From positions 31,816,568 through 31,880,567 of the forward strand of contig NC_088883.1 in NCBI RefSeq assembly GCF_032884065.1: a DNA stretch of 64,000 nt. The letters run 5' to 3'. Position numbers and translations under genes: made by a program. This document shows, piece after piece, positions 60,630 to 64,000 of the stretch. The DNA comes from Artemia franciscana (taxonomy: Eukaryota; Arthropoda; Branchiopoda; Anostraca; Artemiidae). Positions within the stretch are counted from its first letter, which is position 1, and every line of letters begins with the position of its first letter. The notes beneath the pieces are model-generated. The model saw only the letters and a list, made by a program, of their open reading frames with translations, searched no databases and was not told where the DNA came from.

Positions 60630-63600
60630 GCTATTGGCTTAGTTGCTCCTGTATATTGTAATTATAAAAGTAAATAAGGAGCAAGCGGGAAAATCAAATC
60701 AAGTGATACTAAGCCTCCGCACAGTGGGAGAAATCAGTCTTCATGATCAGGGTTTTTGTGGGCTCAATCCCGCCTGTGGCATGGGATAAATTCAAAGTCA
60801 GAAATGAAATACTTAAACTTAAATGATTCAGAAAAGTCACGATGAAGACCACAAGGCCAACATACTTGTGTTGTTGTTAAAGTCAAGGGAAATTTATTTT
60901 CATATCTAGAGGTATTAGAGAAGGTGGAACTAATCGTTTACTACTTTTTTGATCTGACTCTAGTTGTAGGAGTTATGGGCTATTTTGTGTTTCACTATGG
61001 GACGTGATCGTATCTAACGAATGAACAACATGGTTCAGTTCTTTTGGGATTGAGTTCCTCCTTAATTATAAAACTAAAATAAAAAATATCATATTCGAAT
61101 AATTTCCGTTCTTTTTAAGTTTTAAAATTGTTCCTTACTTTCAGTCAAAAAAACTTATTTGTTTTACTGAATTGCCTAAAGAGGACGGGATAGCTTTTAT
61201 TTCCGTTGGTATAGGTCCTTTTCCGATAATCTATAGCCGCAACTTTTTCGTCTCTTGTCAGCACAAGATATGTTTTTCTTTCTTTTTTTTGCACACACAA
61301 AGTCACAGAAGTCGTCAATGCCTTGAAATATGATCAAAACTTTTAGTGTAAAAAGATCAATAAACGTTTGAATTTCTGTTTTAATGAATCCTTTCCCAAT
61401 ACCCTGAATTCAATCAGAATTCAATCTGAATCATCGGTTCAATCAAGATTCAGTCCAATCATTTGTTATTAAAATTTCCTTACATATATGTTTAACTAGA
61501 ATTCCAAAAAGCGAGGTCAAGAAATCATGCAGGGTCACCACCCCTAATAATTTGGGGAAAACTATGATTTATTTAGTATCTTTAAAACCGTTACTAGTTT
61601 TAAGTGTTAAATTTGCTTTTTATTTTGAGTTGACAATTCTTTTTTAATTAACCCACGCTCGTTTTTAACGGGCATTTTCGTTTTTTCGGGAAACGAAAAA
61701 AATTGGCCTCCATTACACTTTATAATATGTTCCAAATTAATACTTTTTCCAAATATTCTACCTTTAAAACCAAATCATCAAGTATAAATGTAATCCGGGT
61801 CAAGTATAAAATTAATAAAAAAAGAATTCTATGTTTTCTGTTTCGCCACGTTTGCTCAGGTCAATTTCTTCCTCTGATATTGAAATTGCTTATGCTTCCA
61901 AAAATCTATCAGTTTAGAATATATTTTTTTTTGTATTAAAACTTTCAAAAGTTGAAATGAATAAACCCTCTAGATGTGCAAATAGAACACAAATCGAATC
62001 CTTGAAGTATAAGAAGCTGATAATAGACTAAGATATACAGTGAATATAATTTCGTGATTGAAAAAGAAATCATTGAAAAAGAAAATAAGACTTAGTGCTT
62101 CTTATAAAAATATTCGTACTATAGCTAGATAGGTCAAATCAGCTGTAGTTTGACCTTACGATTTGGCAGAATGAGATTCACTCAAAGAATCATTTAATTG
62201 TTTCAATTTTTATTCCCAGCATTTAGTTGAAACTCTGGATTCTCTTATTTGTCATTAAAATGCCTAATAAGTGCTGATATCTAATTAGAAGTTATCTAAG
62301 TGCTGATAACTTTCATTTCCTTACGTTTTGGATTCACATACTAACCAACAAATGTAGGACTGCTTGTATGTACAATACTATGCCGAGTTCTATTATTTTC
62401 CCTCTTCTAAATATTTTTATAAATAAGCTAGGAAATATGACTAAATTTAGTCACATTTCACACAACACCATTGCTACTTTTAGGACATTTATCTCTGCAT
62501 TAGCATGCTGTATGAGATGTCTTTTGAGTATTGAATATAGTGAATTTAAACAAAATATGTGTATATTTCTCACAATTTTGAAATTTTGTGTGTACGTATA
62601 TGCAGTACCTACCTATTACTCCTTTTTATTGTTATCAATTTTATCACGCAGAACTAGGAAACCAAGCGATTTTTTTTTGTGGAGAGAATTATAGACACAA
62701 ACACGATATTCAGTGTATACCCTCTCCAGAAAATTAAAAACCCTCCCCTCCCCATGCCCCGACTTACAGAAGTCAAACTTTTGCGTAACTTTTATAGAAT
62801 TCATCTTTTTAACAACGATACATTGAGGATGGTAATTTTCAAACTCTAGAAGTCAATATTTCGTTCCAATTGGTCTCGCTGGCAATTATTGATGAAAGTA
62901 AGGTTTCTGCCATAATGATGCCAAGAATTGTTCAGATTTCCTGGATATTCTTTGCCAAACATTGCCCAACGGATAAGTTAGTAATTCTAAGTTTAATCTT
63001 AACTTTTTCAAACACTTTCAAATTTGAAATAAGGTCGCTATTAAATGTGGGGAGTATATCACTAAATACTATGATACAACCTGTAGCAATAATGTGACTT
63101 CCCTTATTATTACTTTGACAGCGCTATTGCAGTACATGTGGTTTTTGTTCTGCTTTATGTGGCCCACTGATATCAATGCTTTTTATTAATATATATAGGC
63201 GGACCTACAAATAAATCAATTATATAAAAAATTAGAAGTAATATTATAAAAAAATTACGTATCTTAAAAGTTTAGTGCAACAAATTAAATCTTACAGAGT
63301 CAAAATCCATTCAAAATTGCGAGCAAATGAATAACCTGATACCCAAAGCTATTAGAATAGAGCTTGGTTCAATTTTGAGATTGAGCGTCCTGTGCTGGGC
63401 GTAGGGTCCAGAGGAAGCGAAAGGGGATATGTACAGCAGTGTTGATCGTGAATCTAGCTGAAAAAAGTCAAGTATATGCGACATTTAACTTTGCCCAGCC
63501 GAAAGCTTGTTTACGCAATACTACTATCGTCTGCAACAGTTCATTACTGACAATTTAGTAAAAGCCAATCACCAGCACTTATATTTATGACTTTTTGATG

Positions 63601-63800
63601 TTTGTTTATTTTTTTTAATATATTGCGTAATGTTTTTAAATTCACGAAGTACCGTGTTTGTTCAATAGTTACTTTTCTATTCTACCCCTTGAATAGTATC
63701 TATTTCAACAGCACCCCTCTTGCCCCCTCCCCCCTGTTAAAGATACTGTACCTACGCCCCTCCTGGAAACTTCGAATTAAAGTCATTTTACAAGGTGAAA
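60630..63800. other. 3.2-kb stretch without recognisable genes
   Basis: Only a short piece of family R (about 61086-61160, TTTTTAAGTTTTAAAATTG and CCTTACTTTCAGTC) is recognised. A possible second tRNA-like patch at 60713-60783 (CCGCACAGTGGGAG, then GGGCTCAATCCCGCC) is too weak to call. Small frames in 61.7-63.1 kb show no similarity I know. Confidence 0.45.
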
Positions 63801-63932
63801 TTGTAACACTTTTCTAAACTAGTTTTTGAAGACCTAGGGTATAATAAAGAAAGACATTTATAATAACAATCCTTGTTAAATAATAAGCCGTTATAAAATA
63901 CGCCATTATAAATAAGCCATTTTTCTATTTTA
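63800..63932 (-). other. 3' flank of the second repeat-protein gene
   Basis: On the reverse strand, CTTTATTATACCCTAGGTCT and AAAAACTAGTTTAGAAAAG match the first unit of the 140-bp array behind the first gene (near 5467 and 5490). Only one unit is recognisable here. Confidence 0.7.
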
Positions 63933-64000
63933 CTAATGATATCTGACATAACTAGATCCATATGATGGGTGGCCATAGCCATAAGAAGGGTAGTGACTAC
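63933..64000 (-). CDS. C-terminal end of a second Tyr/His-rich repeat protein (partial)
   Basis: The reverse strand from 63998 reads SHYPSYGYGHPSYGSSYVRY, then H and a TAG stop at 63933-63935. This corresponds to NHYPSYGYGHPSY then stop in the copy at 5.3 kb. There TGA stands where this copy has GGA (Gly), so the reading continues a few residues further here. The rest of the gene lies beyond the right edge, pointing away from the first copy. It is likely an intact member of the same secreted family, with the first copy being the degenerate one. Confidence 0.75.
   Translation of the reverse strand, partial: SHYPSYGYGHPSYGSSYVRYH

Noticed and set aside
60713-60783. Possible tRNA or second SINE
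   Set aside because: A B-box-like GGGCTCAATCCCG is present, but the cloverleaf does not fold well by eye and no target duplication was found.

Overview
The window is AT-rich, repeat-dominated nuclear DNA from an animal, most likely an arthropod. The signs are spliceosomal-type exon borders, LINEs, a tRNA-derived SINE, several Helitrons, long (AT)n runs, and fragments of coatomer gamma and an M1 aminopeptidase. A brine-shrimp-like crustacean is my guess, from the look of the dispersed repeats; it is not proven by the sequence. No complete, intact host gene is visible.

Layout. 0-8 kb: a reverse-strand LINE fragment; a 168-bp tandem repeat; one copy of a dispersed hairpin-bearing repeat (called here family R); a broken gene for a secreted Tyr/His/Ser/Gly-rich protein built of 58-residue units ending in Lys-Arg; a 140-bp tandem array behind it; and a LINE 3' end. 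8.2-15.9 kb: an old Helitron bordered by (AT)n on both sides. It is split by a 3.18-kb hAT-like DNA transposon with a perfect 8-bp target duplication and ~300-bp inverted ends that overlap its own coding end. 16-35 kb: further R copies, an EN-RT LINE, a second dispersed repeat (family S), a candidate orphan exon, a 125-bp hairpin and microsatellites.

35.7-46.8 kb is the most striking part. It is an ~11.1-kb giant inverted repeat whose two arms carry the same blocks of different minisatellites in mirror order. It appears to have inserted into a pre-existing R repeat, whose two halves flank it. It has no recognisable coding capacity and looks like a giant foldback-type element.

47.7-60.6 kb: a second, fuller Helitron on the reverse strand, a composite of Helitron 3' ends and a GTCCCGG minisatellite, then a 5'-truncated intronless coatomer-gamma copy. 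This is followed directly by an M1 aminopeptidase fragment that has lost a zinc-binding His. A third, decayed Helitron carries a SINE with a 14-bp target duplication. The last 70 bases, on the reverse strand, encode the C-terminal end of a second member of the Tyr/His-rich repeat-protein family seen at 4-5.4 kb.

There is no operon-like cooperation between genes. The story is layered transposition: Helitron, then hAT; R repeat, then giant foldback; Helitron, then SINE. It took place around one small, duplicated lineage-specific secreted-protein family.
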